Below, in pieces: positions 12,883-20,784 of a DNA stretch of 29,539 nt. Position numbers and translations under genes: made by a program. Every line of letters starts with the position of its first letter. Position 1 is the first letter of the stretch. Origin of the DNA: a virus; the IMG/VR virus record IMGVR_UViG_3300031227_000280, positions 1-29,539 of that record. The stretch is one strand, 5' to 3'. The notes beneath the pieces are model-generated. The model did no database searches. It worked only from the letters and a program-made list of their open reading frames with translations, and was not told the DNA's origin.

Positions 12883-13917
12883 ATGGCAAAAGACAAGGAA
12901 AGTTTAGAAAAATCGAGAGAAGAAAGAAATCAGATTTTAAGACTATTTGATGGTAAAGTACCTGATAGTATTATGAAACACAATAAATCGGATAGTGCTA
13001 TAGATTTGATAAGCAGTAATCGTGGGCAAAGGTCAAGAGTAAACGAATACAAAGAACACACTCAAAAATTAATAGCCGGGAAAAACCTTAACCCACAACT
13101 TGCCCAGATATTTGGTCACACCCCTTCAGGTAGCAGAAAAAAGTTACCTGAAAAGAGGTTAAGGTCTGCCTATCTCAGGGGGAAAAAAATAAAAATGATG
13201 GAGAAAGGAATCTCAAAAGATGTGGCAAGCTCTTTTGCAACTCCGGGGAAAAATGGTGTATCCGTTCTATCATTATTCCCCCAAAACATAGGTCGTATAT
13301 TAATTAATTTTTATACTAAAAAAGGTGATATAATTATTGACCCTTTTGCCGGCCATAATTCCAGAATGCAATTGTGCTGGGAGGTAGGAAGACACTATTA
13401 TGGGCAAGATATCTGCCATGAATTTATCGTGATGAATAATCTCGTCAAGGAAAAACTTATAAAAAGTCAGGGATTTTTAAAGAATGAAATGGTTATGAAA
13501 GTTTTTGAGGGCGATAGTAGACATTTAAAGTTTAAAGATAATTTTGGTGACTTTACTATAACAAGCCCACCATATTGGGATTTAGAATATTATGGCGATG
13601 AGCAAGGACAATTAGGATTTTCAAAAACCTATAAACAATTCTTGGATGAATTGCAAGAGGTGATGACAGAAAATTATAGATGTCTAAAGAAAGGTGCATT
13701 CTGCATTTGGTTCGTTAATGATTTCAGAAAGAATGGTAAATTTTATAATTATCATGGGCATACTATCAATAGAATGAGAAAAGTAGGTTTTATCCAACAT
13801 GATATAATGATCATTGATTTAGGAAGTCCAATAAGATCAATTTTTGCTTCTCAAGTATTAAAATCGAAAATATTACCAAAACGACATGAATATGCTTTGA
13901 TATTCAAAAAGGAATAA
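12883..13917 (+). CDS. DNA methyltransferase (SPPY type), copy 1
   Basis: 344 residues. The SAM-binding motif DPFAG is at 153-157 and the catalytic motif TSPPYW at 227-232, an order typical of amino-methyltransferases (N4-cytosine or N6-adenine). The first ~120 residues are a basic helical domain that may recognise DNA. Near the C-terminus it ends LPKRHEYALIFKK, typical of the family. It is followed 2 nt later by a second methyltransferase and then a PLP-enzyme gene. No restriction partner is visible, so it probably protects or modifies phage DNA. The modified base cannot be decided from motifs. Confidence 0.82.
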   Translation: MAKDKESLEKSREERNQILRLFDGKVPDSIMKHNKSDSAIDLISSNRGQRSRVNEYKEHTQKLIAGKNLNPQLAQIFGHTPSGSRKKLPEKRLRSAYLRGKKIKMMEKGISKDVASSFATPGKNGVSVLSLFPQNIGRILINFYTKKGDIIIDPFAGHNSRMQLCWEVGRHYYGQDICHEFIVMNNLVKEKLIKSQGFLKNEMVMKVFEGDSRHLKFKDNFGDFTITSPPYWDLEYYGDEQGQLGFSKTYKQFLDELQEVMTENYRCLKKGAFCIWFVNDFRKNGKFYNYHGHTINRMRKVGFIQHDIMIIDLGSPIRSIFASQVLKSKILPKRHEYALIFKKE

Positions 13918-13919
13918 AA

Positions 13920-15032
13920 TTGAAAAAGAGAGAACAAAAAGAAAAACTGACGTTTGATAGTTTTCTTGAATTAAGTAAATATTCAGAATCAACATTGTGT
14001 AGAAAATACATAGTGCCGCCTTTTTCTATACTCGATGCCAGAACAGGATATTGGATTAAAAGAAAACGGGAATGGTTCTCTTTGGGTATCCGAGGGGTGG
14101 AAGGACGGCAGCCTGATCTCACTAAATATTCTGATGCCGTTATGAAAAAACAATTTGGTAGATCATTTAAGAATATAGATATAATGAAAGGTGAAGCCCC
14201 TAAATTTATTAGAGGAAGCCATAAGGGAGTTTTACATAAATCTCATTCAGGGACAGATGGGCAGTATAAGGGAGGTTCTGATTGGCGGGGGGCTGGTTCA
14301 TCTGTTTTTGATCCAGTCCTCTGTGAAATAATATATTCATGGTTTTGCCCCCTGAATGGGTACGTTCTTGACCCATTTGCCGGTGGTTCAACTCGTGGTA
14401 TTGTAGCTTCCTATCTCAATTATAATTACACAGGAATAGAATTACGGCAGGAACAAATTGAAGCCAATAGGATTCAAGCTGAAAATATTGGAGTATCCCC
14501 CGAATGGGTTCATGGAGATAGTTATGAACTTAATGCTATTTTACCTGAAAATGAAAAATATGATTTAATTTTTACCTGCCCACCTTATTATGATCTTGAA
14601 ATTTATTCTCAAAAAGAAAAGGATGGTTCCGCTTTTGAAACTTATGACAAATTTATAGATTGGTACTTTGAAATATTCAAGCAAGCAGAAACCAGATTAA
14701 AAGAGAATAGATTTTTTGTGGTTGTGCTTGGTGAAATAAGAGACAAGAATGGAATATACAGGGGGTTTATACCTGATAATATTCTCTGTTTCATGGAATT
14801 AGGTTTAAAATATTATAACGAAATTATATTGATAACATCCATTGGTTCGTTACCAATAAGAGCTGGGAAATATTTTGATTCCGGAAAGAAAGTTGGCAAG
14901 GCACATCAAAATGTTTTGGTATTTTTCAAAGGAGACACCTCAAAAATTAAAGACATATTTTCACAAAAAATAATAAAGAAATCACTTAATAAAACAAGTC
15001 TGGTCACTCCCATTATTAAAGATTTGGGATGA
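13920..15032 (+). CDS. DNA methyltransferase (CPPY type), copy 2
   Basis: 370 residues. It starts VPPFSILDARTGYWIKRK, a segment typical of phage DNA methylases. The SAM motif DPFAGG is at 151-156 and the catalytic motif TCPPYY at 219-224. It shares the D-L-E-x-Y extension after motif IV with the preceding enzyme, so the pair are distant paralogues. The start is TTG at 13920-13922 with AAGGA 6 nt upstream; no ATG fits. The active-site Cys in place of Ser before PPY is a tolerated variant. It may act on a different site or strand from copy 1, or on a pre-modified base. Context with the PLP enzyme hints at a modification pathway (inference). Confidence 0.82.
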   Translation: MKKREQKEKLTFDSFLELSKYSESTLCRKYIVPPFSILDARTGYWIKRKREWFSLGIRGVEGRQPDLTKYSDAVMKKQFGRSFKNIDIMKGEAPKFIRGSHKGVLHKSHSGTDGQYKGGSDWRGAGSSVFDPVLCEIIYSWFCPLNGYVLDPFAGGSTRGIVASYLNYNYTGIELRQEQIEANRIQAENIGVSPEWVHGDSYELNAILPENEKYDLIFTCPPYYDLEIYSQKEKDGSAFETYDKFIDWYFEIFKQAETRLKENRFFVVVLGEIRDKNGIYRGFIPDNILCFMELGLKYYNEIILITSIGSLPIRAGKYFDSGKKVGKAHQNVLVFFKGDTSKIKDIFSQKIIKKSLNKTSLVTPIIKDLG

Positions 15033-15052
15033 TTTGTTAGGAGGTTTTTAAA

Positions 15053-15916
15053 ATGATCTTTAACAAAACCCCAGTTGAAAAATACATAGTAAAGAAAAAA
15101 ACTGTTTTTGTAAAACGAGAAGACTTATGCGCTGAAAAACCAATGCCACCGTTGTCGAAACTACGTGGTATTTATGAATATTTAAAAAAATATGATAAAA
15201 ATACAATAATAGGAGTATGTGATACCAGGGTATCGAAAAGCGGGGCTGGTGTCGCTTGTATTTGCAAAGAACTTAATCTGAGATGTTACCATTATTTTCC
15301 ACTAAAAAAAGATGAAGAATTATTGAATGAAAATCGCAAAATGTCAAAGGAATCTGGGGCAATTCTGAAACCATTACAAGCATCCGCTCTTCGGTTTGTG
15401 TATATGAGAGCCAAAAAGGATATAGAATCAAGAGGGGGTGTAATGTTGCCTCATGGGCTGCCCTTTTATGAAACTGTAAGAGAAACCGCTAAAGTTTTAA
15501 GAGATGTAGACAAAAAATATCTTACCGGAACAATAATTATGACAATGGGTACAGGCACTATTATGTCTGGTATTATATGTGGTTTACTGGAGAGAGATAT
15601 AATACCAAAAAGAATTGTTGGTATTTCTGCTGGGATGAGTCTAAAAAAACAGAAGAGTTTAATTAACAAACATACAGAAAGATTCCACACCGAAAATCAA
15701 CATTTGTTTTTTATGAATTTGATGAGAAATTCGAGCCGGAATGAATTACTAAAGAAATTAGAACTCTACCATTCAAAGAGAGATTATTATGACGGCATAG
15801 ATTTTGAGATACCCTTTCCGGCGCATCCGAATTATGAGGGAAAATCTTGGGAATGGTTATTAGAAAACATAAATGATGTTGAAGAGCCCATACTCTTTTG
15901 GAATATTGGAAGTTGA
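15053..15916 (+). CDS. Fold-type-II PLP-dependent enzyme-like protein
   Basis: 287 residues, shorter than typical ACC deaminase or cysteine synthase (about 320-340). It has VKREDL followed by PLSKLRG, with Lys36 in the position of the PLP-binding lysine (SKxR). DTRVSKSGAGVAC resembles the cofactor-ring Ser/Asn loop, and MGTGTIMSG (165-173) resembles the glycine-rich phosphate-binding loop. These match the TrpB/ACC-deaminase/D-cysteine-desulfhydrase superfamily. Substrate unknown. It sits 20 nt after two DNA methyltransferases, with AGGAGG before its ATG. That suggests it could supply or tailor a group for DNA base modification; an amino-acid metabolic role is the alternative. Confidence 0.7.
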   Translation: MIFNKTPVEKYIVKKKTVFVKREDLCAEKPMPPLSKLRGIYEYLKKYDKNTIIGVCDTRVSKSGAGVACICKELNLRCYHYFPLKKDEELLNENRKMSKESGAILKPLQASALRFVYMRAKKDIESRGGVMLPHGLPFYETVRETAKVLRDVDKKYLTGTIIMTMGTGTIMSGIICGLLERDIIPKRIVGISAGMSLKKQKSLINKHTERFHTENQHLFFMNLMRNSSRNELLKKLELYHSKRDYYDGIDFEIPFPAHPNYEGKSWEWLLENINDVEEPILFWNIGS

Positions 15917-15986
15917 ACGATTGGAAAGTAGTAATATACCATTTAAAGAAATTTGAGTTGTAATAAAAAAAGAAAAGGAAAGACAA

Positions 15987-17132
15987 ATGAAAGTTCAAAT
16001 TAAAGAAGCCAAAACCTTAAAAAAGGCTATTCAGCAAATTCTAAATATCATTCCCATAAATCCAACTTTGTTCATTCTAAGAAATATTTTGTTGAAAGCC
16101 ACTAAAAACTCACTTTCAATCAAAGGCACTGATATGAATATTAGTGTTCAAGCAAAAATAGAATGCGATGTTGAAGAAGAGGGTGAAATAACAGTAGATG
16201 CAAAAGAATTGATGAGAATTTTCCAGAAAGGAAAGGAACTTTATAAACTATCAATTTTTGCCGATGATGAAAATATCAAAATCAATTTAGATAAATCTAA
16301 AACAGAGTTTAAAGGGGGGTCGGCAGCCGATTTTCCTTTTCTAAAATATAGTGATGAAGGAGTTGAAATCAATCTTTCCGGGACAGATTTTGTTGAGATG
16401 GTTGATAAGGCGGGATTTTCAGTATCACAGGATAGGGTACGGCTCGTGCTTACGGGAATTTACTGGAAGGTTTCATCTGATGAAATGGTTATGGTTTCTA
16501 CGGATGGTCATCGTCTTTCACTATTTGGTAAAAAAGTAAAGACGGATATTGAAAAGACTATTGAAATGGTAGTTCTGCCAAAAACTCTTCAATTGGCAGT
16601 AAAATTGGTTTTGGATAGTCTCAATTTGAAGAAGATCATTTTCAATGAAAAAACCATTTTCTTTGACTTTGGTACAACAACAATATTTTCAAAACTTATT
16701 GAGGGGCCGTACCCGAATTTTAGACAGGTAATACCACAGAATAACTCAAAAAATATTTATTTGAAGAGAAAGGAATTTTTGACAATACTTCAAAGGGTTT
16801 TATCCCTCTCCAATTCCATAAATCATAAAATTTTCCTAAAGATAGTTCCAAATTTAATGGAAATAGAAGTTATTAACGAAGATACTGGTACTAAGTCAAC
16901 GGAATCAATAAATATTCGTTATGATAATGAACCGATTAATATTACTTTTAATTGCATTTTTATGACTGAAATTTTAAAAAAAATAGAGACTGACGATGTT
17001 TTGTTGAAACTTGAATCTTCAAACGATGCTTGTGTCATCAAACCAGTTGAAAAACCAAAACTTTCATTTCCAATTTTAGGATCGGAAAATGAAACCGAAT
17101 GTTTGTATTTGATTATGCCATTGAGAGAATGA
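15987..17132 (+). CDS. DNA sliding clamp (DnaN/beta), copy 2
   Basis: 381 residues, the usual length of bacterial beta clamps, with clear DnaN hallmarks. There is FILRNILLKA near the N-terminus, GTDMNISVQAK, a domain-II start, VMVSTDGHRLSLFGK with TDGHR at 172-176, LPKTLQLAVKLV, and FSKLIEGPYPNFRQVIP. The C-terminus LYLIMPLRE is close to the canonical YL-MP-R/L ending of beta. This copy is closer to cellular DnaN than the 342-residue clamp on the other strand. Having both suggests clamp replacement or time-specific use. The SD AAAGGAAAG precedes ATG 15987. Confidence 0.9.
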   Translation: MKVQIKEAKTLKKAIQQILNIIPINPTLFILRNILLKATKNSLSIKGTDMNISVQAKIECDVEEEGEITVDAKELMRIFQKGKELYKLSIFADDENIKINLDKSKTEFKGGSAADFPFLKYSDEGVEINLSGTDFVEMVDKAGFSVSQDRVRLVLTGIYWKVSSDEMVMVSTDGHRLSLFGKKVKTDIEKTIEMVVLPKTLQLAVKLVLDSLNLKKIIFNEKTIFFDFGTTTIFSKLIEGPYPNFRQVIPQNNSKNIYLKRKEFLTILQRVLSLSNSINHKIFLKIVPNLMEIEVINEDTGTKSTESINIRYDNEPINITFNCIFMTEILKKIETDDVLLKLESSNDACVIKPVEKPKLSFPILGSENETECLYLIMPLRE

Positions 17133-17141
17133 ATATTTAAA

Positions 17142-18686
17142 ATGAATTACAAATCTTTAACCAAAACTGATCTTGACAATTGGTTTTCTGAAATCAAATT
17201 CAAGACAAAACCATATCAGCACCAACTCGCTTCCATTGCGTTTACTCTTGGTGAAAACCGATCCAATGTAATGTTCATTCATGATATTGGCGTCGGAAAG
17301 ACTCTAACGGCTTTATATCTTCTACAATGTTGGAATATTACAGGTAAAACCCTTGTTATTTGCCCAAAATCAGTATTCAAGACCTGGAAGGATGAAATTG
17401 AAAAGCATACAGATTTTTCTTATATCGTTTTGGAAGGATCAAGGGAAACCCGTTGGCAGTCTCTCACCACTAACCACGCTGATATTTGGATCATCAATTA
17501 TGAAGGATTAAAGTTAATTGGAGCGGATAGAAAGAGGTTTGATAAAAAGTCAAAGCATGTTCCAAATGAGGCATATTCCAAATCGTTGGGATTCGAATGT
17601 GTCATCATAGATGAATCACACCATTTACGGGACTCCGAAAGCACACAGACTCAGATAACATATCACCTATCAAAATGGAGTCGATATTCAATTCTTATGA
17701 CAGGTACTCCAATTGGTAGGGCAATCACAGATATGTTCGGACAATTTCTTGTACTTGATAGTGGTAGAACTTTTGGAACCAATTACTTTTATTTTCTTAA
17801 ACATTATTTCTTTAAATATTCCAGGTTTGATTTCAAATGGACACCAAAAAGAGTTTGCCAAATTTGTGGGGAATTATACACCAAAAAGCATGAACACCTC
17901 ATTACACATAATATAGATTTTGAACAATACCGGAAAAAATATGGAAGAGAAGAAACATCAGAAGATGTCATTTTGAAAATTGTGAATGAAAATAGCATTC
18001 GGTATAGTAGAGAAGAATGTCAGGACTTGCCTCAGCGAGTTTATGAAATCAGAGAAGTTGATTTAACTTCAGAACAAAGAAAGATGACAGATAAAATCAT
18101 AGCTGGGTTAGACATTAAAGAATTAAAGGGGAAGAAAATTAATTACCATTTACAAAAAGTGATTCAAGTTGCAAATGGCTTTCTATTAAAAGAGAATAAT
18201 GTAATTTATGATTTTCTACCCAATCCAAAGCTGGATGAATTTGAAAAATTGATTGAGGAGTTAGATGAGAAATTTATTGTTTATCACCAGTTTGTTTATG
18301 AAGCAGAACTGCTTTCCTCAAAATTAAAAGCAAAAAACATTAACCATGAAATTATCAATGGTACAGTTAAAAACAAAGAAGAGCATTTGAATAGATTTAT
18401 TAAAGATGATAATTGTCGTGGTTTGGTGGCGCACCCCAAAACATGCGGCGAAGGAATTAATATCCAATGTGCAAGCATTACGATTTTTTATGATAACGGT
18501 TTTATTGGAACGGTACTTCGTTCACAGGCAGAGGGCAGAACGTTTAGAACGGGGCAGAAAAAGAGTTGCGTTTTCATAGATATTATAGCCAGAAATTCCA
18601 TAGATGAAATTCTATATAACAGTCTCAAAAACAAGATTGATTACACAAAATCAGTTTTGGATTATCTTCAAGATTATAAAAAATAA
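17142..18686 (+). CDS. SNF2-type helicase/ATPase with zinc-finger insertion
   Basis: 514 residues. Superfamily 2 motifs are in order: Q-like YQHQLASI, motif I DIGVGKT (Lys53), motif Ia VICPKSV, motif II DESH (157-160), motif III LMTGTPIG, motif V GEGINIQCA and motif VI RSQAEGRTFRTGQ. Between the two RecA lobes an insertion carries Cys239, Cys242, His250 and His256, a likely zinc site. SNF2 enzymes translocate on double-stranded DNA and remodel bound proteins; phage versions are linked to recombination or replication restart. It follows the clamp gene by 9 nt and closes the rightward replication operon. There is no nuclease domain. Confidence 0.9.
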   Translation: MNYKSLTKTDLDNWFSEIKFKTKPYQHQLASIAFTLGENRSNVMFIHDIGVGKTLTALYLLQCWNITGKTLVICPKSVFKTWKDEIEKHTDFSYIVLEGSRETRWQSLTTNHADIWIINYEGLKLIGADRKRFDKKSKHVPNEAYSKSLGFECVIIDESHHLRDSESTQTQITYHLSKWSRYSILMTGTPIGRAITDMFGQFLVLDSGRTFGTNYFYFLKHYFFKYSRFDFKWTPKRVCQICGELYTKKHEHLITHNIDFEQYRKKYGREETSEDVILKIVNENSIRYSREECQDLPQRVYEIREVDLTSEQRKMTDKIIAGLDIKELKGKKINYHLQKVIQVANGFLLKENNVIYDFLPNPKLDEFEKLIEELDEKFIVYHQFVYEAELLSSKLKAKNINHEIINGTVKNKEEHLNRFIKDDNCRGLVAHPKTCGEGINIQCASITIFYDNGFIGTVLRSQAEGRTFRTGQKKSCVFIDIIARNSIDEILYNSLKNKIDYTKSVLDYLQDYKK

Positions 18687-18826
18687 TTCCTTGAAAAATC
18701 AACAAGAAAAGCAGCCAAATCCATAAATTTAACATAAATTTAATATTTTTAAAAAATTATTTTATTTTATAACTTATTATAAATAGTAGAAATATATTAT
18801 AAAAAAAAGATAATCAAAAAAAACGC

Positions 18827-18855
18827 TTGACTTAATTAACTGGGGGCACTATATT
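18827..18855 (+). promoter_or_regulatory. Sigma70-type promoter for the small-gene region
   Basis: TTGACT at 18827-18832, a 17-nt spacer and TATATT at 18850-18855. It lies in a very AT-rich gap (18687-18882) after the SNF2 gene and marks a new transcription unit. Confidence 0.65.
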
Positions 18856-18882
18856 ATACATTAGAAAAAGGAAAGAAAGAAA

Positions 18883-18999
18883 ATGAAAACAGACAAAACA
18901 AACTTAAAGAAAGAAATGAAAGACTCCAGAAACGAACACGGGATCAATGACGAGATGAGACCCCCTACTATATGTTCTGGAAAAGAAAAAAGAAATTAA
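18883..18999 (+). CDS. Possible small basic peptide, 38 aa
   Basis: Open frame with AAGGAAAG upstream, directly after the promoter at 18827. The peptide is polar and Lys-rich (MKTDKTNLKKEMKD ... SGKEKRN), with no recognised motif. It may be a real early peptide or a leader. The 19000-19200 stretch that follows has no convincing gene, only a higher-GC, RNA-like composition. Confidence 0.3.
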   Translation: MKTDKTNLKKEMKDSRNEHGINDEMRPPTICSGKEKRN

Positions 19000-19224
19000 G
19001 AATACGAAGTGGGAGACGACGAAAGCCTGAAAAGCAGAGCAGACAGAATAGTCAAAGCCGAGCCACTTAATAATTGCCGAAAAGCCAACAGTTAGCAACC
19101 GCCAAGGCTTAGAGGTACAGCGGAGATGCCGGAAGTTAATACACTGGTTTTTGTTACTTATACACTATATATATAAGAACCATCCCAACAGTAAAATTTC
19201 GTAAGGTATAAGGCAATTTAAATT

Positions 19225-19280
19225 TTTGAGTTCACTGGTTCAATATCCAGTGCCGATGAAGCAAAAAGCGGAAATTCAAA
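19225..19280 (+). ncRNA. Hammerhead-like three-way RNA junction (variant core)
   Basis: A 7-bp outer stem TTTGAGT (19225-19231) pairs with ATTCAAA (19274-19280). An inner hairpin CACTGG pairs with CCAGTG (19233-19252), followed by CCGATGA, a short hairpin and GAAA. This is the topology of a type III hammerhead with the U-H cleavage position at 19231-19232. Two core deviations are visible: CCGATGA for CUGANGA, and no G-C pair closing stem II. It may be decayed or structural only. It ends 2 nt before the SD of the next gene. Confidence 0.4.
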
Positions 19281-19294
19281 CGGAGGTAAATGAA

Positions 19295-19540
19295 ATGGAT
19301 ATCAAAAACGAAACGCAACTAATAAATGAATATAATAAACTTGTTGATAATATAGACAAGTCAAAAAACTCTATTGATATACTAAAAGAGTTTACTGAAT
19401 ATCAATGGACTGTATTTATAGCTGGGAAAACATACAAATTTGGCCGTTCGTGGATTGATTCTATTGAGAATGCTAAAAGTCATTTGACTGATAGTATCGA
19501 TATTAGAATAAAAAGATTTGCATATAAACACAACGAATAA
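19295..19540 (+). CDS. Small unknown protein, 81 aa
   Basis: ATG 19295 with GGAGG 8 nt upstream; I prefer this to the longer frame from 19226, which would overlap the structured RNA. It is helical, with a YQWTVFIAGKTYKFGRSWID segment in the middle. No family recognised. It is the first well-supported gene of the small-gene region. Confidence 0.6.
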   Translation: MDIKNETQLINEYNKLVDNIDKSKNSIDILKEFTEYQWTVFIAGKTYKFGRSWIDSIENAKSHLTDSIDIRIKRFAYKHNE

Positions 19541-19573
19541 ATTACATACAACACTAACCGACAGGGTAAGGCA

Positions 19574-19600
19574 ATGAGATATATATTACAAAGAAAGTAA
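19574..19600 (+). CDS. Possible 8-aa leader peptide
   Basis: The reading frame MRYILQRK follows GGCA of the repeated leader motif (CACTAAC ... GGCAATG) exactly where copies at 20525 and 20872 begin full genes. It is followed by three consecutive hairpins. It could be a leader peptide or the remnant of a lost gene. Confidence 0.25.
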   Translation: MRYILQRK

Positions 19601-19665
19601 TCACCCTGAGAGCAGGGGCTTCGGTTCCTGTAAAGGACGGAACCGGTTTCAAGCCCGGTTAACAC
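19601..19665 (+). ncRNA. Structured leader RNA with tandem hairpins
   Basis: CAGGGGC-TTCG-GTTCCTG forms a UUCG-capped hairpin (19613-19630), with an alternative CGGTTCC/GGAACCG. It is followed by AACCGG with CCGGTT (19641-19660). The 3' part (GACGGAACCGG ... TTAACAC) resembles the 3' half of the hammerhead candidate at 20785-20840 (GACGAAACCGG ... TTAATAC). It precedes the gene at 19693. No complete hammerhead core is present. Confidence 0.4.
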
Positions 19666-19692
19666 TATCAAATTATCAAAAAGGAGAGTACA

Positions 19693-20109
19693 ATGAAAAA
19701 TATGACCATTAACGAATTTTGTGAGCGTTTTAATAAAGGGGATTTTGATTCTCCCGATGTTAATGTTCAATGTGAGGCAGGGTGGTATGATTGGTTCTGC
19801 AGGGATTCTTCATTATCAAAAAAGACTGAGGTATTGGGAAGAAAAGTTTTTCAGCTTAAAGATTCAAAGAAATTCGATGCTGATAAAACTTATGTATTTT
19901 TTAAGAATAATTGCCCAATAGTGGGCAACTTATATGACGACTTCAGAATCTGCGATATGAAATCCGGTGATGTTATTTTTACAGTCGTACCAAAAGGTTC
20001 GCAGAGGGACGACGGTCTTTCGGTTGTTTATGGTAAGGAAAACGATTTTAAAAAACCTCTCGTAAAGGGGAATTGGAAAGATATAGTCAAGTGGTTCTAT
20101 ACTGAATAA
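19693..20109 (+). CDS. Conserved-looking phage protein, 138 aa, unknown
   Basis: AAGGAG lies 7 nt before the ATG. The sequence has distinctive motifs: AGWYDWFCRDSSL, VFFKNNCPIVGNLYDDFRI and the ending KDIVKWFYTE. I associate this combination with a widespread phage and mobile-element protein of unknown function. It looks like a mixed alpha/beta single domain, cytoplasmic, without signal or membrane segment. Cysteines in DWFC and NNCP are candidate functional residues. Confidence 0.7.
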   Translation: MKNMTINEFCERFNKGDFDSPDVNVQCEAGWYDWFCRDSSLSKKTEVLGRKVFQLKDSKKFDADKTYVFFKNNCPIVGNLYDDFRICDMKSGDVIFTVVPKGSQRDDGLSVVYGKENDFKKPLVKGNWKDIVKWFYTE

Positions 20110-20141
20110 TTTTGTAAATGAAACCTTAAAAGGAGATTACA

Positions 20142-20264
20142 ATGGCTGAACAAAAGACCGAATTAGAAATTGAATGTGCAGAATGCGGCACAATATTTGA
20201 TTCTGAAATTTATGATGACTGCCCGTGTTGTGAATTGCTAAAAGAAAATGAGGAAGAGGAATGA
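20142..20264 (+). CDS. Small zinc-ribbon protein, 40 aa
   Basis: ATG 20142 with AAGGAG upstream. The translation MAEQKTELEIECAECG continues to a DDCPCCELL knuckle, so two Cys pairs (CAEC and CPCC) can form a zinc ribbon. The acidic tail ends EEEE. The TGA overlaps the next ATG (ATGA). Such mini-ribbons are common in phage early regions and often bind host proteins; that role is only a suggestion. Confidence 0.6.
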   Translation: MAEQKTELEIECAECGTIFDSEIYDDCPCCELLKENEEEE

Positions 20265-20485
20265 AAAGGAAAAGAATGAGAATTGAGGATTTAAGAGAAT
20301 CGCAGTTGAATCCTGAAAACATTCATACCGATAGTGTTAATGTTCAATATTGGAGAAATGGCGTAATGATAACTGCAATGATGAGTATTGAAAATGCAAG
20401 GGAATCTATTAAAGCAAGAAGGGCATTCGTCATAACTTCACAAGCAGTTGGTAGTATTGATGAAGAAGGTTTCTTGAATTCATAA
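20261..20485 (+). CDS. Small unknown protein, 74 aa
   Basis: It starts in ATGA overlap with the zinc-ribbon gene. It has a basic N-terminus (MKRKRMRIEDLRES), then a beta-strand stretch YWRNGVMITAMMS and a helix ENARESIKARRA. No recognised domain. Probably translationally coupled to its neighbour. Confidence 0.55.
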   Translation: MKRKRMRIEDLRESQLNPENIHTDSVNVQYWRNGVMITAMMSIENARESIKARRAFVITSQAVGSIDEEGFLNS

Positions 20486-20524
20486 TTACTTTCACTAACA
20501 CACTAACCAGGGAGAGGCAATACA

Positions 20525-20782
20525 ATGAACACAAGAAAAGATTTAGAAGTAATTGGAAAAATAGTTGATAGGGCTATTGTCTTAGGTATTAATAACCACC
20601 ATGACAAGCTATCGTTATTTATGGACATAGATTTTGCGAATGACGATATACCTATTGATTTAGACACATTGCTTGTAGCAGATGACTTTAACTTTGTACA
20701 TGATGTTGTAGGTATTCAAAACAATTTCAATCGTGTAACAAAAACAATGGATAATTGCTTCTTACCAAGGTACGCAATATAA
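20525..20782 (+). CDS. Conserved phage protein, 85 aa (DUF6874-like)
   Basis: Contains KLSLFMDIDFANDDIPIDL, LLVADDFNFVHDVVGI and a terminal FLPRYA. I recall this pattern from a conserved phage family annotated as DUF6874; the number is from memory. Function unknown. It is preceded by the repeated leader CACTAACACACTAAC ... GGCAAT. The hammerhead candidate begins just after its stop. Confidence 0.65.
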   Translation: MNTRKDLEVIGKIVDRAIVLGINNHHDKLSLFMDIDFANDDIPIDLDTLLVADDFNFVHDVVGIQNNFNRVTKTMDNCFLPRYAI

Positions 20783-20784
20783 CA

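Noticed and set aside
12501-12896. 131-residue minus-strand frame
   Set aside because: Opposite conserved helicase motifs and without ribosome site; a shadow frame.
19233-19252. Possible tRNA T arm (ACTGGTTCAATATCCAGT)
   Set aside because: No acceptor stem, D arm or anticodon arm can be built around it; it fits as a stem of the hammerhead-like junction.
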